64,000 nt of DNA from Asterias rubens (Eukaryota; Echinodermata; Asteroidea; Forcipulatida; Asteriidae), in NCBI RefSeq assembly GCF_902459465.1, contig NC_047065.1:17027634-17091633 (forward strand). The letters run 5' to 3'. Under the pieces are notes generated by a model. The model did no database searches, was not told the DNA's origin, and was given only the letters and a program-made list of their open reading frames with translations. Positions 32,801 through 44,229 of the stretch are shown in pieces (positions within the stretch are counted from its first letter, which is position 1; the number at the start of each line of letters is the position of its first letter). A program made the translations under genes and the position numbers.

Positions 32801-35800
32801 AAAATGCCACTGTATTTAAAGGCACTGGACATTTATATTGGTAATTACTCCAAATAATTATTGGCATAAAACTTTACTTGGTTACGAGTAATAGAGAGCT
32901 GTCAAAACATTGTGAGAAACGGCTCCCTCTGAAGTAACGTAGTTTTCGAAAAAGAATAGTTGTCCACGAATTTGATTTTGAGCTCTAGAAATCAAGCATC
33001 TGAAGGCACACAACTTCGTGTGACAAGGGTGTTTTTCCTTTCATTATTATCTCGCAACTTCGACGACCAATTGAGCTCAAATCTATACCGTGTTTGTTAT
33101 TTTATGCATATGTTGAGATACACCAAGTGAGAGAATTGTCATTGACACTTGTCCAGTGTGTTTAATACCCTCATAGGAGCAATTTTACCAGAAGTTTAAA
33201 AGCCCAAACGCTCATGTATTTACCTTTTGAAAGCAAGTGCAATCATTCTCGTCTAAATCATTCACGCCATCAGTCATGCCTCTTTTGATGTCTTCTTTTG
33301 CGTCTTCAAAGTCCTTCTTGGACTGTGAATGAGAACATTTACAAGTAGACTTCTTTTATATGACACCTCACCAAAACACAATCCCCTCTCTGAGGTAAAT
33401 GAAGAGCTTTACCATTTGCTGAGTCGTGCGCAGAGAGTACACGAGGCACGTTTCCATTGTTGGGCATCGGAGATGCCTGGTAATAAGGTCTTTTAGAGTC
33501 TGTAGCTAAACACAATGGATCTTATGCATTGGCCGCCTACTTCGGCGTCCTTTTTAGACCGATCAATTATATTAGGCTCCGCCCACGGCGCACGTGTGTG
33601 AGCTAGTAGAACACGTGAGCCTATCCAACGCCTTTCTGCATAACACTGCCGCGCACGCCAAGCATGGGGCGGAGCTTAATGGACTGGTATATTGAAGCGT
33701 GCACTGCGCATGACTGTCACCCAATATAAGCTCTTTTGACAAAATATGTTATTATGTAATTAAATTGTTATTATCATTATCATTGTCATGTTCGTTGTCA
33801 TTGTCATTTCCACTTCCATTGTCAATACCATTGTCATTGTAATTGCCGTTGTCAATGTCTTTACCATTTCCATTGTCAATACAATTGTCATTGTCATTGC
33901 CGTTGTCAATGTCTTTGCCATTTCTATTGTCATTGTCATTGTCATTGTCATTGTCATTATTTACAGCCGTCGTCGTAGCCGTCAATTCGCGTCCAAATTC
34001 AAACCTTTTCTTGAACAATCCTTGTAGTAGACAAATTCACAAACAGAAGTGTCCCGTCGACAAAACGAGCCGTTTTGACGGAAAGGTTGTGGATTTCTGT
34101 CTCAAGTGATTGAAGTTGAACCTTTTTCTCTCCCCTTCAAAAAAAAACCCATAAATAAGTTATCGATAAATTAAAAATCTTCTGATGGTATCACAGCGTT
34201 ATTTCTTTAACCAAGAGTTTATATCTGGTAAAGAAATGCATAATCGTCACACATGTCAATAACCAATAATAACTATTTGGCGAAGACAAGATAAAATAAT
34301 ATAGAAAGACCTATATTTTGTCTTGAATCATAATTTCCACTTGTCCAAGGAGAAGTGGGAAGCGGTCACTTCACTGGCCATTTCTTGCAAAGGCATCCTT
34401 GCCCTAATAATAACAGTTGAAGTCACCTGACTCATTATTTGTTATTTTTTTGATATTGTATATTTATCAATTTTTCATAGTTCTTTAATTTCACTACACT
34501 ACTTGGAAACACCGTATAACAAAATGACTAAATTCACGTCGTGTTTTTCTATGAAGGGAAAGTTGCATGGTTGGAAATAGAATAGCTTTCATTTATATTA
34601 TTCGATAATAAAACTTTTTCAATATAATGAACTACAATAATTGTTCGATATACAAACGTTAATTATTTGATATACCAACTTATATTATTCGATAAACCAA
34701 CTTATGTTTTTCGATATACCAACTTATATTTGTCGATATATGAACTTATTTGTCGATATATCAACTGATATTATTCGATATAGCAACTTTTATTTGTCAA
34801 TATACCAACTTATATTTTTCGATATACCAACTTATACTTGTCGATATACCAACTGACATTATTCGGTATACTAACTTGCTTTTCTGCAGTTCCGCTATCA
34901 TTATTTTCCGAAGGCTTTCGGCGTTTTCTACAATTCGTAACCCTTCTTCATAATGACCTTTGAACTTCGTTTCGATGGCTGATGTTGAAACAAACTCCTG
35001 TTAAAGGAAAGGTATACGTTTGTTAATCATTCCTTAATTAATGGTTATAAAAACTTACTTGGTCGCTAAGTACAGCAGTGTCGATCGGGGAGCAATCGGG
35101 GGTTAGAGATTATGTTACAAGTTTCCTCCTGCTGTTAGCACCGGTCCTTATTTTGCACCCAAAGTATAGAATATGTACAAATACAACAATCGTTATCCCC
35201 AACAACTGAAATCTGAGAAACGTAACTGTTAAGTATCTCAAAAACGGGCCCCTGAATTGAGCTGTTCACATAAGCTGGTTTTAATGCATATCATTAACTT
35301 CATTTGCATAAGATTAAAACAATCAAACGGTTCCAAAAAAAACAGTATACTTCCTCTTTAAGCCATCGACAAAGTATTGTTGCAGGATAACTAATGTGTC
35401 TTAGCAGTTGTTCGCAGTCTGATGAGACGAAGGTGATGACGGCCTACCTTAAATGTGTCCTCAAAGCGGTGAAACTCCTCCTGCCTTTTTTGCCAATCCT
35501 CCGGAAGTGACCCTGACAAGAAAAACACAGGCAAAATTGCACAAAATGTACTGCTGCAAGAAAGAAGCAACTCCACTCAATGGAACCATGAAGTGTAGGT
35601 TGGGTAAAAACAGAGCATCTCTGAACAGAGAGTCATGACACATTTTGTTCCTCGATGTTTTCTCTAAAGTGCACTGCTCTTTGGAAGTCAAAGTCATTGA
35701 TAACCTGGGCTGGACCATTCCATGTCAGAGGGGGTATAAAGGTCACAGAAATGTAGGTTTTTTTAAAAGTTTTTTTGAGGGGCTGAATAATGTTCACTCA

Positions 35801-38800
35801 TTCTTTGTACGACGCACAATATTGTACAGACATTTACCGACCTGTATACCGAGATCTAACCTTCTGATAAAGTGAAGCCATTATATGTTTTGCGTAGCAG
35901 GTTAATACCTTTGTTTGTTTTCAAGATTTCAACGGGTGAAGTGAAGAATATCCTCTTTGCTGCTTGCTCGTTGGTTTCAACTACTTTAAGCTGCTGTCTA
36001 AGTAGTTCAGTAGCTCGTTCTGTGTGTTGTCCAAGCACCTCTTCCTGTGGTAATTACTCAAAAAGGTTATGACCATAAAACCTTTCTTGATTACGAGTAA
36101 TTGGGAGAGGTTGAGTATACGACTATGTGAGAAACAGCTCCCTCTGAAGTGGCGTTGTTTTCGAGAAAGAAGTAATTTTCCACGAGTTTGATTTCGAGAC
36201 CTCAGATTTAGAATTTGAGGTCTCGAAACCAAGCATCTGAAAGTGTGTGCTTCATTAATATCTCGCAATATATCTTTATTAGTTTATCTAATATCTTTCA
36301 TGTGTATCTCGCAACTTCGATGACCGATTGAGCTCAAATTTTTACCGGTTTGTTATTTTATGCATATGTAAAGATACAGCAACTGTGAAGACTAGTCTTT
36401 GTCTTTGACAATTACCAATAGTGTCCAGTGTCGTTAACGTGTATATCATTCGTCAAAGTAACCATAAGAACGGAAAGGGTTATAATCATGTACAATTAAA
36501 ACAAATTTCATGTATACAATTAAAACAGAATAAATGTTAGCCTCCGGTAAAGACTCTGCTAGGGTCGAAACGTCAGGTGCATTATTTTCGTCGGCTCGGT
36601 TATTTAAGGTAATTGGTGTAATTTATATGGATTTAATGAAACTGCTTTTTGTGTTAATGGTGGACTTCAAAGTAAGTCTTAAACCCATTGGACACTTTCG
36701 GAACAGAAAGAAGAAAAACAAGTTCACATATTTACAATTAACTTACAGGGTTTAGAGAAGGTAATGGTGAAAGACTTCTCTTGAAATATTATTCCATTAA
36801 ATGCTTTACTTTTTGAGAAAACATTTAAACATTTATAAATTCTCGATATCGAGAATTAGGGATTTATTTACACGGCGAAACGTGCGTCAAAGTTGAGATA
36901 TAATAATGAAAGAAAAACCCATGTCACACGAAGTTGTGTGCTTTCAGATGCTTCGGGACCTCAAAATCTATTTCGTAGGTCTCGAAATCAAATTCGTTGA
37001 AAAACTCTCCTTTCTCGAAAACTATATCACTTCAGAGGGAGCCAGTTCTCACAATGTGTTATACTATCAACCTCTCCCCATTACTTACTACCAAGTAAGG
37101 TTTGCTAATAATTATTTTGAGTAATACCTATAGTGTCCACTGTCTTTAAGCAGGAATGAAGAGGAGGTCGTTATTAGACTTAGGTAACACTTTACTACTA
37201 TACCACAAAGGCATTTATACAGCGCTCTTACACACAACAAAATGTAAAACAGAGCTTTACAAAGAAAACAGTGCATTACTTTCCGATTCACTACAAAAGA
37301 GTTGGGGATTACCCTGGCGGCCTTACACTTTCGTATTATACTACAGTATCTGTGTACAGAGGAAGAGTCCTATATATAGGGCTAGGGATTACCCATGAAT
37401 AATTATGACCAATGTTTTCTGAAGGCTTACCTGTACGGTTTTGCTCATTGCCACTTGAGCTTGGTCCCACCATGTAAATACTATCAGAACGGTTGGTTTA
37501 GAAATATACTTCGCAACTCTCTTGAAGAAATCTTGGGCCTTTAGATAAAAGAGGAGGGAAAACTTAAGATGATATAAGAAGTTGTACGTTGTGGTTGTAG
37601 TTATAATCAATTTTATGGTAATAACGTGTGAGTTGGTTTCCTTCGTGCGATTAAAAAAAGGTGCGTGTGACCATCAAAGATGGCGGTCACAATGACGTCA
37701 TGCATGCAGTGCATCTGGATGGATTTTCTTTTTTTACTGGAGCGCCCGTGAGCATGTTTTATGGATGGGCGCAATACTAATTGTCATTATTATTTATTAT
37801 TGTTTATCTTCTTAACTTTGTCCCATACATACTTACTGCTTCATTGAGTGAACTTATTGAATTTACAACAAAGATGTAGATGTCGGCATCTTCACAGTAC
37901 TTAGTCACTTGCTTATCGGTGGCCGATGTGGTGCACGTACCTGGGCTGGAAGCAATAGTTCAATCCCACGAAACATTATGTTTTTGCTTTTAGAGTTAAA
38001 CAGAATAAAATGATTTCGTCAATGTATTAATGCTGAGTTTGTTGACAACATTATAAACTAAAAATCGTTAAAATTGCTATATAGTTGCTGAAAACGGGAA
38101 AAACTGCATTGTCAAAAGGAGGTACCAACCAAATCCCTGGCCGCAGCATTCACGAACGAGCACCATCCCTTTATGAAACGATTATCACAAAGAGCTATTG
38201 ACAGTAGTCCATACATTTTTGTGTACAAAATGACAGTTCTAATGCTAATTAGGTCGACCATTCAGCACCGAGTATTCAAGTTTGCTTGACGATGAAAACA
38301 AAGTCCGTGTCAGGTCCGGGAGGGTTGTTTAAAAATTGCATAATTACCAGTCAATAAGCACCAACTCATTGTGAAGTAATTTGCACTTGTCTTTTGGCCA
38401 GTAGACTGTGGTCTCGTGGCAATTCACTCTGCCCGTGTCCAGTACGTTAGTCCTCTTTCCAACTTCCTAGCGGGAAAAAAGGTTAGCTCAATGACAAGTC
38501 AAGCAATATTTTTGTCAAAGACCAGTCTTCTCACTTGGTGTATCTCAACATATATAACAAACCTGGGAAAATTTGAACTCAGCGTCCACTGCCTTTAAAC
38601 ATGACTTAGTATGCAGTGTTTGAAGCTTTGCAATGTGTGGAAAATAAGAGTAACTATTAATATAAATATGAATAGTAAACTTGCGGGTACAACCACGAGT
38701 AACCGCAAGTTTACTATTCATATAAATTATATTTATATTTGTAATTACTCTTATGACTTAGTATGATATTATCGGACTCGTACTTCCATGGTTATTGGTG

Positions 38801-41800
38801 CCACGAAGCCATCCATATCAACTTGAGCTTCCGCATCTGGATAGTCTGTTCCCTCTACCACGATGAAACCAGCCGTTGTTTCACCAAATTGGCTCGGCAC
38901 GACGTTGTCCCGCAGCAGAGCATTGATAACCGCCGATTTACCACTGCTTGTCCTGCATAATGAAAGATAAAATCAATATTATGTACAGGGACACGCTGCC
39001 TTGGATCTTGCGAGTTGGTCTAAGCATTTGAAATCATTTGTTATAAAATGCATGTTGGTTAGAAAGATATTTTAAAAGTAGAATATAATGTTCCACACAA
39101 TCATATTATGCCTCGAAAATACACGGTTTTCCCTTTAATTTGCGGACTATAATTTTATGGAGTTGAATAAGAGCTTGTTCCAGATAGGAATATGGAAAAT
39201 TTGATTTATTTTGGGTACATGGGTCATTCCATGTCAGACCAACGCACTTTTTTACCTCATGTCCTCCGATTTTGATAAAAATCGCTGTGATTGAAGGTCC
39301 TTATGAGCAATGAATGCACACACATTTTTAGCCCTATCGGACTTACCTTGTGGTCAGGGCAGAAACCACTAAAATCTGACATAGGGTAAAATACCAACTT
39401 CTTTGGTAAAAATAATGTCCTTGGCCTAACCATGTCAATTCTCATCATATGCAAATTTGGTATCAAAATGACGAAAGTTGCATGCTCAAATCAATTTGTT
39501 TGTAAAAAAATAAATTTTCTGAAATGTAGGTCACTATAATCTTTAATATGTTATCATGACCTTTGACCCAATTTATAAAACAATGCATCATTCCAAAAAT
39601 CAACGAAATAAAAATCACTTGATAGGGCATGTCTTCCTCTATCAGAATCAACCAAGAAACAACTGGGCTCTTCAAAATTTACAATTTTGTTAGGTTACAA
39701 ATTAGTCAATTTATATACTTTACATAATAAATTCACCAACAAAACTCACTCTTCTGTTTCTAAAATTACTAAAAGTGATTTTTTTTCTTGTTGAGGGCTG
39801 ATATGGTTTAACCAGATTCAGAATTAAAATTATCAGCAGTGACGCACAAATTGAATACCTTGGATGGGCTGGGATCAATCCCCTAGACCCCCCCCCCTTT
39901 CGGGTGCACCACTGTGATTATTAGTGATCCCAGTTATAAGAGATTACATCAAAGCTGTCTGCCTTTCTTCAGAAGATCAAAAACTTATGCAGTCTTGCTT
40001 TAATGAATGAATCTTGAACAACAAATAAACGCAAAATGACTTTCTGAGAAATCCTCAAAAACAATTTGTTCACCATGCTGCAACTCTGACTACAGGACCC
40101 ATGTTAATAGAGCAGTTTTAGTAACTTTGGAAAGTTTTTTTGTGTGGATTTATAAAGTAAAGTATCCCAATTTACTAATTTGTAACCTACCAACTTTACA
40201 AAAAATAATAAGTCTTAAAGTTGTAAATTTTGAAGAGCCCAGTTGTTTATTAGTGGATTCTGATAGAGGATGACATGCTATATCAAGTGATTTTCTTTTC
40301 GTTGATTTTTGGAATGATGCATTATTTCAAAAATTGGGTCAATGGTAACATGTTAAAGATCACAGTGACTTTTACAAAAATAGTCATAAAGTTGTAAATT
40401 TTGAAAAGCCCAACTGTTTCTTAGTGGATTCTAATAGAGGAAGACATGGTCTATCAAGTGATTTTTATTTCGTTGGTTTTGGAATGACACATTATTTCAA
40501 AAACTGGGTCAAAGGTCACGATAACATACAGTGACCAACATTTCAGAAAATTTATTTTTTACAAAAGAATTGGTTTGAGCATGCAATTTTTATCATTTTG
40601 ACACAAAATTTTGACACCACATGGTAAGTCGGATCGAGCTAAAAATTTGTGTGCATTCATTGCTCATTAAGGGCCTACAAGCACAGCAATTTTTATGAAA
40701 ATCGGAAAACATGAGGTAAAAAAGTGTGTTGGTCTGACACCCACAAACGAAAGCAAAAAACAATGACTTACATTCCAAAGAAGACAGCTTTCATCTTGCC
40801 CCGACCGATGATACCACAGATACGTTTTATTTTGTCTCTTAGCTCTTTCAGTTTCTTTTTATGTTCTGTAAAACAATTTCTTGGGAAATCTGCCATGGAA
40901 AAGAAAGACGTAGTGTATTAAATGGGTCAAATCATTGAACCTATCGTGCGGTAGTACGAATGGGTACTGCCACTGTTGTGGCTGAGCGGTTATTAGCACC
41001 ATGGAGGAAGGAAGAGAAGGAGCTCGAAGGACCCGCAAAACCGCAGAGTAACAAAAGAATACCCTGACAATGCACTTGTCTGACCAGTGGAAAAAGATAG
41101 GAGACCTCCAGCTGGACGGCCGATTAACGAGCGGGATTAGATCTCTTTGTACAGAACCCGTGGTACCGCCTCTCTGCACCGTTGCCTTCGTGTAAATTTG
41201 AATCATTGGAGACAAGAATTGTGAATACACACGTTTTCAGTTACCGTTTGTGGTGTTTACATGGAAATATCATAGCATATTTTTACATTTTTTGCAAGTT
41301 TCTTGTCACTAGCGGTGGTTCAAAATGTGGGAACTACTAGCACACGAGGGTGGTTGGTATTCAATTGTGTTTTTCGATTTGGTGGGCGAAAGTGTCTGCA
41401 AATTTTATCAGGTCTCAAAAAAGTTGTTTTTTCTTTATTATAGCCATACGACATACGACACCAAAGTTGAGTGAAGAACCAAGTGCGCACGCGCAAACTC
41501 ACATACGCGCCAGGGGGTGGATTTCACAAAGGTAGTCCTAACTTAGGACTAGTCCTAGGCAATGCTAAGAGATAGGACCAGTCCTAAGTTAGGATGAGTT
41601 ACTGGTCCTAACTTAGGAAAGCACACAACTGCGTGTGGAAAGTTTTTTTTTATATCGCAACTTCGACGACCAATATTGAGCTCAAATTTTCACAGGTTTG
41701 TTATTTTACGCATAAGTTGAGATAAACCAAGTGAGAAGACTTGTCTTGGACAAATTTATCAATAGTGTCAAGTGTCTAGGAGTATTTAGGATAGTAAGGG

Positions 41801-43399
41801 CGATATACAAGCCTTTCCATGGGACCGAGGCTGCACTAGTCCGTGTGAGCAACGATATTCTCTCTGCAATGGACAATGGTAACCTTACAGCACTAGTCCT
41901 GCTAGACTTGAGTGCTGCTTTTTGACACTGTTGATCATAACATCCTTCTCTCTCGGCTCCAGAATCACCTTGGCATAGAGGACACAGCCCTAGCATGGTG
42001 CAAATCGTATCTCCACAATAGAACTCAGCATGTATGTATTGGCACTGCGATATCCGACCCTGTTGTTTTGAACTACTCTGTGCCACAGGGGTCGGTACTC
42101 GGCCCGCAGTGGTTTACGCTGTACACTTTACCGATTCGTGACATCATCCTCAAATTTAATCTGAATTACCATGTGTACGCAGACGACACTCAGCTATACA
42201 TCACGTTTAAATCTTCTCAAGAAAACGCCAATGCATCTATTGCAAGACTTGAGAAATGCATCCAAGAGATTCGACGTTGGACACAACAAAACTTCCTGAA
42301 GTTAAATGATGATAAGACAGAGTTCCTTTTATTTGGGTCACGTCAACAGTTAACTAAGGTTTCAGTGCCATACATCTCCATCGGTGATGCTCGGATAGCT
42401 CCCTCGCTAAAAGCTCGGAACTTGGGGGTTATTTTTGATTCATCGATGACACTTCAGCCACACATCAACAATATTGTTCGTTTATCATCATATCACATCA
42501 GGAATATAGGTAAGATTCGCAAGTACTTGGATAAAAGTGCCACTGAAAAGGTCATTCACGCATTTGTTACTTCTCGTCTTGACAACGGCAATGCTCTTCT
42601 ATACAGTCTACCTAACAACCAGATTTCCCGACTTCAACGGCTCCAAAATACTGCTGCCCGCATTGTGACACTGTCTAGAAAATCCTGTTCTATCACCCCC
42701 ATTCTGAAACAACTACACTGGCTCCCTATCTCTCAACGAATCATCTTCAAGCTGATGCTCATTGTCCACAAAGCTCTAAATGGCAAGGCTCCCCACTATA
42801 TTTCTGAACTGCTTCAAGTTTACACTCCATCAAGGAATCTTCGATCAAGTTCCATGCTTCTCCTCATTGAACCCAAGTCTCGACACTCATGGGGTGACAG
42901 GTCTTTTTCTTCAGCCGCGCCACGCATCTGGAACTCTCTACCACTTAATCTTCGATCTTGTGTTTGTACCGCAAAATTCAAGTCTCTTCTCAAAACTTAT
43001 CTTATGTCACAGGTTTTCAATGACTAATTTTGTTGTGTCTGTTTTTCTTTGTGTTTTGTTTTTGTTTTTGTTTTGGTTTTACTGCGCCTTGAACACCCAG
43101 CAGGGTGGATATGTGCGCATTACAAGTCTTATTATTATTATTTATTATTATTATACATACGGTCTGTCCTTTATCCGATCCATCGCACTTCGTTTTGTTG
43201 ATACACACACTGTCATGTACCCCTGGGTCTGGGCCTATACATTCATTTACTTACCGTGATCTGCAACAATTTCAAGCATACTTTGAACAAAACTCATGTC
43301 CTTTTCATAGATCTTCTTCATTGATTCCTTAGCCACGGCAAATTGACGAATACGTTTGGCAGAGTCGCTCTCTTCAGAAGTTCCATCGAAGGTTGCCAT
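29890..43399 (-). CDS. MFN: Divergent mitofusin-like dynamin-family GTPase, complete, 16 exons
   Basis: Exons (+ coordinates, coding order): 43399-43255, 40865-40772, 38952-38784, 38466-38348, 37945-37837, 37538-37431, 36044-35909, 35512-35448, 34997-34876, 34134-34005, 33322-33224, 32673-32574, 32218-32010, 31070-30835, 30483-30349, 30049-29890. All phases agree: 2136 nt, 711 aa; vertebrate mitofusins are ~740-757. G1 is GMTSSGKS (79-86), G2 Thr lies in GETTAGF (T105/T106), G3 DCPG (175-178, usually DSPG), G4-like TWWD (234-237, where mitofusins have NRWD). [18 protein letters not shown] fits heptad repeat 1. An Ala/Gly-rich hydrophobic stretch (about 536-568) takes the place of the paired membrane segments. 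The C-terminal coiled coil ends [13 protein letters not shown]. Mitofusins tether and fuse mitochondrial outer membranes; the changed G motifs suggest a paralogue. The exon 10 donor is weak (GTTTGA); 34041 (GTGAAT) would also keep phase. An in-frame upstream Met (43531) would add a hydrophobic leader; I prefer 43399. Confidence 0.88.
32816..33164 (+). repeat. MITE family A (intron 11 of mitofusin-like gene)
   Basis: TTTAAAGGCACTGGACATTT at the left and TTGTCCAGTGTGTTTAA at the right. Antisense to the gene; it ends about 60 bp from exon 11. Confidence 0.85.
33766..33960. repeat. Hexanucleotide (CATTGT/ACAATG) repeat
   Basis: CATTGT units with a partial ~54-bp higher-order copy (GTTGTCAATGTCTTTACC repeated with one change). 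It lies in the intron between exons 10 and 11. It reads as Asp/Asn-rich or Val/Ile-rich frames that are not genes. Confidence 0.9.
34600..34876. repeat. ~24-bp minisatellite ending at exon 9 donor
   Basis: About ten units of the form ATTATTCGATATACCAACTT. On the gene strand each reads AAGTTGGTATATCGA. The last unit has AAGTTAGTATACCGA, and that GTTAGT is the exon 9 5' splice site. Confidence 0.9.
36048..36438 (+). repeat. MITE family A touching the exon 7 acceptor
   Basis: Runs from GGTAATTACTCAAAAAGG to ACCAATAGTGTCCAGTG. The left terminal ~20 bases are missing, and the cut edge lies about 3-4 bases from exon 7 (start 36044). On the gene strand the MITE supplies ..TGAGTAATTACC before ACAG. 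Confidence 0.88.
36685..37152 (-). repeat. Recombinant MITE, family B joined to family A
   Basis: The first half (to about 36893) is family B: GGACACTTTCGGAACAG, CTCGATATCGAGAATTAG and CACGGCGAAACGTGCG. It switches in the shared segment to family A (GAAAGAAAAACCCATGTCAC) and ends TAGTGTCCACTGTCTTTAA. Confidence 0.75.
38512..38599 (-). repeat. MITE family A, two end fragments
   Basis: TTGTCAAAGACCAGTCTTCT to AAAATTTGAACTCA is joined directly to GCGTCCACTGCCTTTAA, so the middle is deleted. It lies 46 bp upstream of exon 4 on the gene strand. Confidence 0.8.
38641..38757. repeat. Fold-back element (intron 3)
   Basis: AATAAGAGTAACTATTAATA and ATGAATAGTAAACTTGCGG are inverted at the right as CCGCAAGTTTACTATTCAT and AATTACTCTTAT. 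The right end is only 27 bp from exon 3. Confidence 0.85.
38985..39140 (+). repeat. MITE family C, partial
   Basis: ACAGGGACACGCTGCCTTGG at the left, then an inner segment in inverted order (AGATATTTTAAAAGTAGAAT). Right part lost. Confidence 0.65.
39230..40740. mobile_element. 1.5-kb element with ~490-bp inverted arms (intron 2)
   Basis: TCAGACCAACGCACTTTTTT and ACCTCATGTCCTCCGATTTT at the left match, inverted, AAAATCGGAAAACATGAGG and AAAAAGTGTGTTGGTCTGA at the right. Similarity continues through GAGCAATGAATGCACACA, TTTCTGAAATGT.GGTCACT and CGAAATAAAAATCACTTGAT. A partial third copy of the arm lies at about 40185-40370. The right end is about 30 bp from exon 2. No protein is encoded. Confidence 0.88.
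41516..41630. repeat. MITE family D
   Basis: GGGGTGGATTTCACAAAGG, then TAGTCCTAACTTAGGACTAG and inverted TCCTAAGTTAGGATGAG. It runs straight into a family A fragment. Confidence 0.7.
41627..41778 (+). repeat. MITE family A, 3' fragment
   Basis: GAAAGCACACAACTGCGTGT to CAATAGTGTCAAGTGTCT. It joins the 5'-truncated LINE with no intervening sequence. Confidence 0.8.
41779..43155 (+). mobile_element. 5'-truncated L2/CR1-type LINE
   Basis: A non-LTR retrotransposon fragment covering the reverse transcriptase and the C-terminal part of ORF2. It ends in an (ATT)n microsatellite tail at about 43130-43155, typical of L2/CR1 elements. It sits in intron 1 of the mitofusin-like gene, in the opposite orientation. 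The 5' end is lost, as is usual for LINE insertions. Confidence 0.9.
41791..43027 (+). pseudogene. LINE reverse transcriptase ORF, frameshifted
   Basis: Reads [20 protein letters not shown], then motif A DLSAAF. A T run at about 41918-41925 shifts the frame. The second frame continues with [15 protein letters not shown], the catalytic YADD (42176-42187) and the conserved L2 tail ([34 protein letters not shown]), to a stop before 43027. The broken piece of the RT domain is otherwise well preserved. The one-base frameshift and 5' truncation make the copy inactive. Confidence 0.9.
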
Positions 43400-43740
43400 C
43401 TTGATGCTTTCAAGTGGGAAATGTTTACACTTTAGGTTGGAAATAACAACATACAATAGCGTGCAACTTATCAAAATAAGTAAAATTGTACTTGTAGTAC
43501 GTTTATTTACGTTCACTAGAGCAAGGTTCACCAGATTCTCAGGTGCACGGGTAATAACCTACTGACGCCTAGACTTGACTCGAGTCCCACATCGCCAGAA
43601 AACTATTGTTTGTTGATGCTCTAAATTCCCCAGAAGCTTAGTGTTCCGCACCATTCTCGGAACCACGTTATTTTTGACGGCGGCGAGCGCGCACTAAACT
43701 GGTTGTTGGCTATGTTGGCGCGATATGCTTACGCGGGACC
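43400..43740 (-). promoter_or_regulatory. Upstream region of the mitofusin-like gene, CpG-richer
   Basis: Between the start codon and about 43740 there is a CG-rich patch (GACGGCGGCGAGCGCGCAC, GTTGGCGCGATATGC) that contrasts with the AT-rich surroundings. It is a plausible promoter; no TATA box stands out. Confidence 0.35.
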
Positions 43741-43759
43741 TCTCACACGAGCCAACGGG

Positions 43760-44229
43760 ACTTGAATCAAGTCTAACTTAAGCCTGTAATGGGAGCTGCA
43801 GGGGAAAACCGGAAATTTAGTTCCGCAGTCTACATCATGTTTATGTTTTTCGTAATGCCAGACAGAATGTTTCAGAAAGAGGAACTCTGTGCATTTAAAA
43901 CTCACTGTTATTTCCACCTATCAAATCATAATAACCTTGGTTAAGCAACTTCAATCAGTATACCCAAATCACCACATCGAATTGGCAGTTGGAAGTGAAA
44001 ATGGCCGGCCTTTCCTTAATATAATATTATTCCATCTTACCTTTAATTAATCTACTTATTGTTTTGTTTTTAGTTGTTTCTCATTTTGTTGTGTCAGTGT
44101 GCAAAAGAGATCCATGTGTTAAACATTATCACCCCCACGCCCCCCCCCCCCACCCCAACACACACAATAAATTAAATTTTATACCATTTACTAGGGGAAT
44201 TGCTTGCTAAACCGTAACCAACATTTATT
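43760..44229. other. Intergenic DNA with C-run
   Basis: I see no gene. A CCCCCCCCCCC tract lies near 44142. Confidence 0.3.

Noticed and set aside
33752..34018. Asp/Asn-rich 88-codon frame
   Set aside because: Product of the CATTGT hexanucleotide repeat in an intron.
41706..42086. 126-codon - strand frame
   Set aside because: Antisense to the LINE reverse transcriptase.
43400..43531. Upstream in-frame start for the mitofusin-like gene with a hydrophobic leader
   Set aside because: Mitofusins have no N-terminal signal sequence. The later Met gives a start compatible with the family, though without transcript data the longer form is not excluded.
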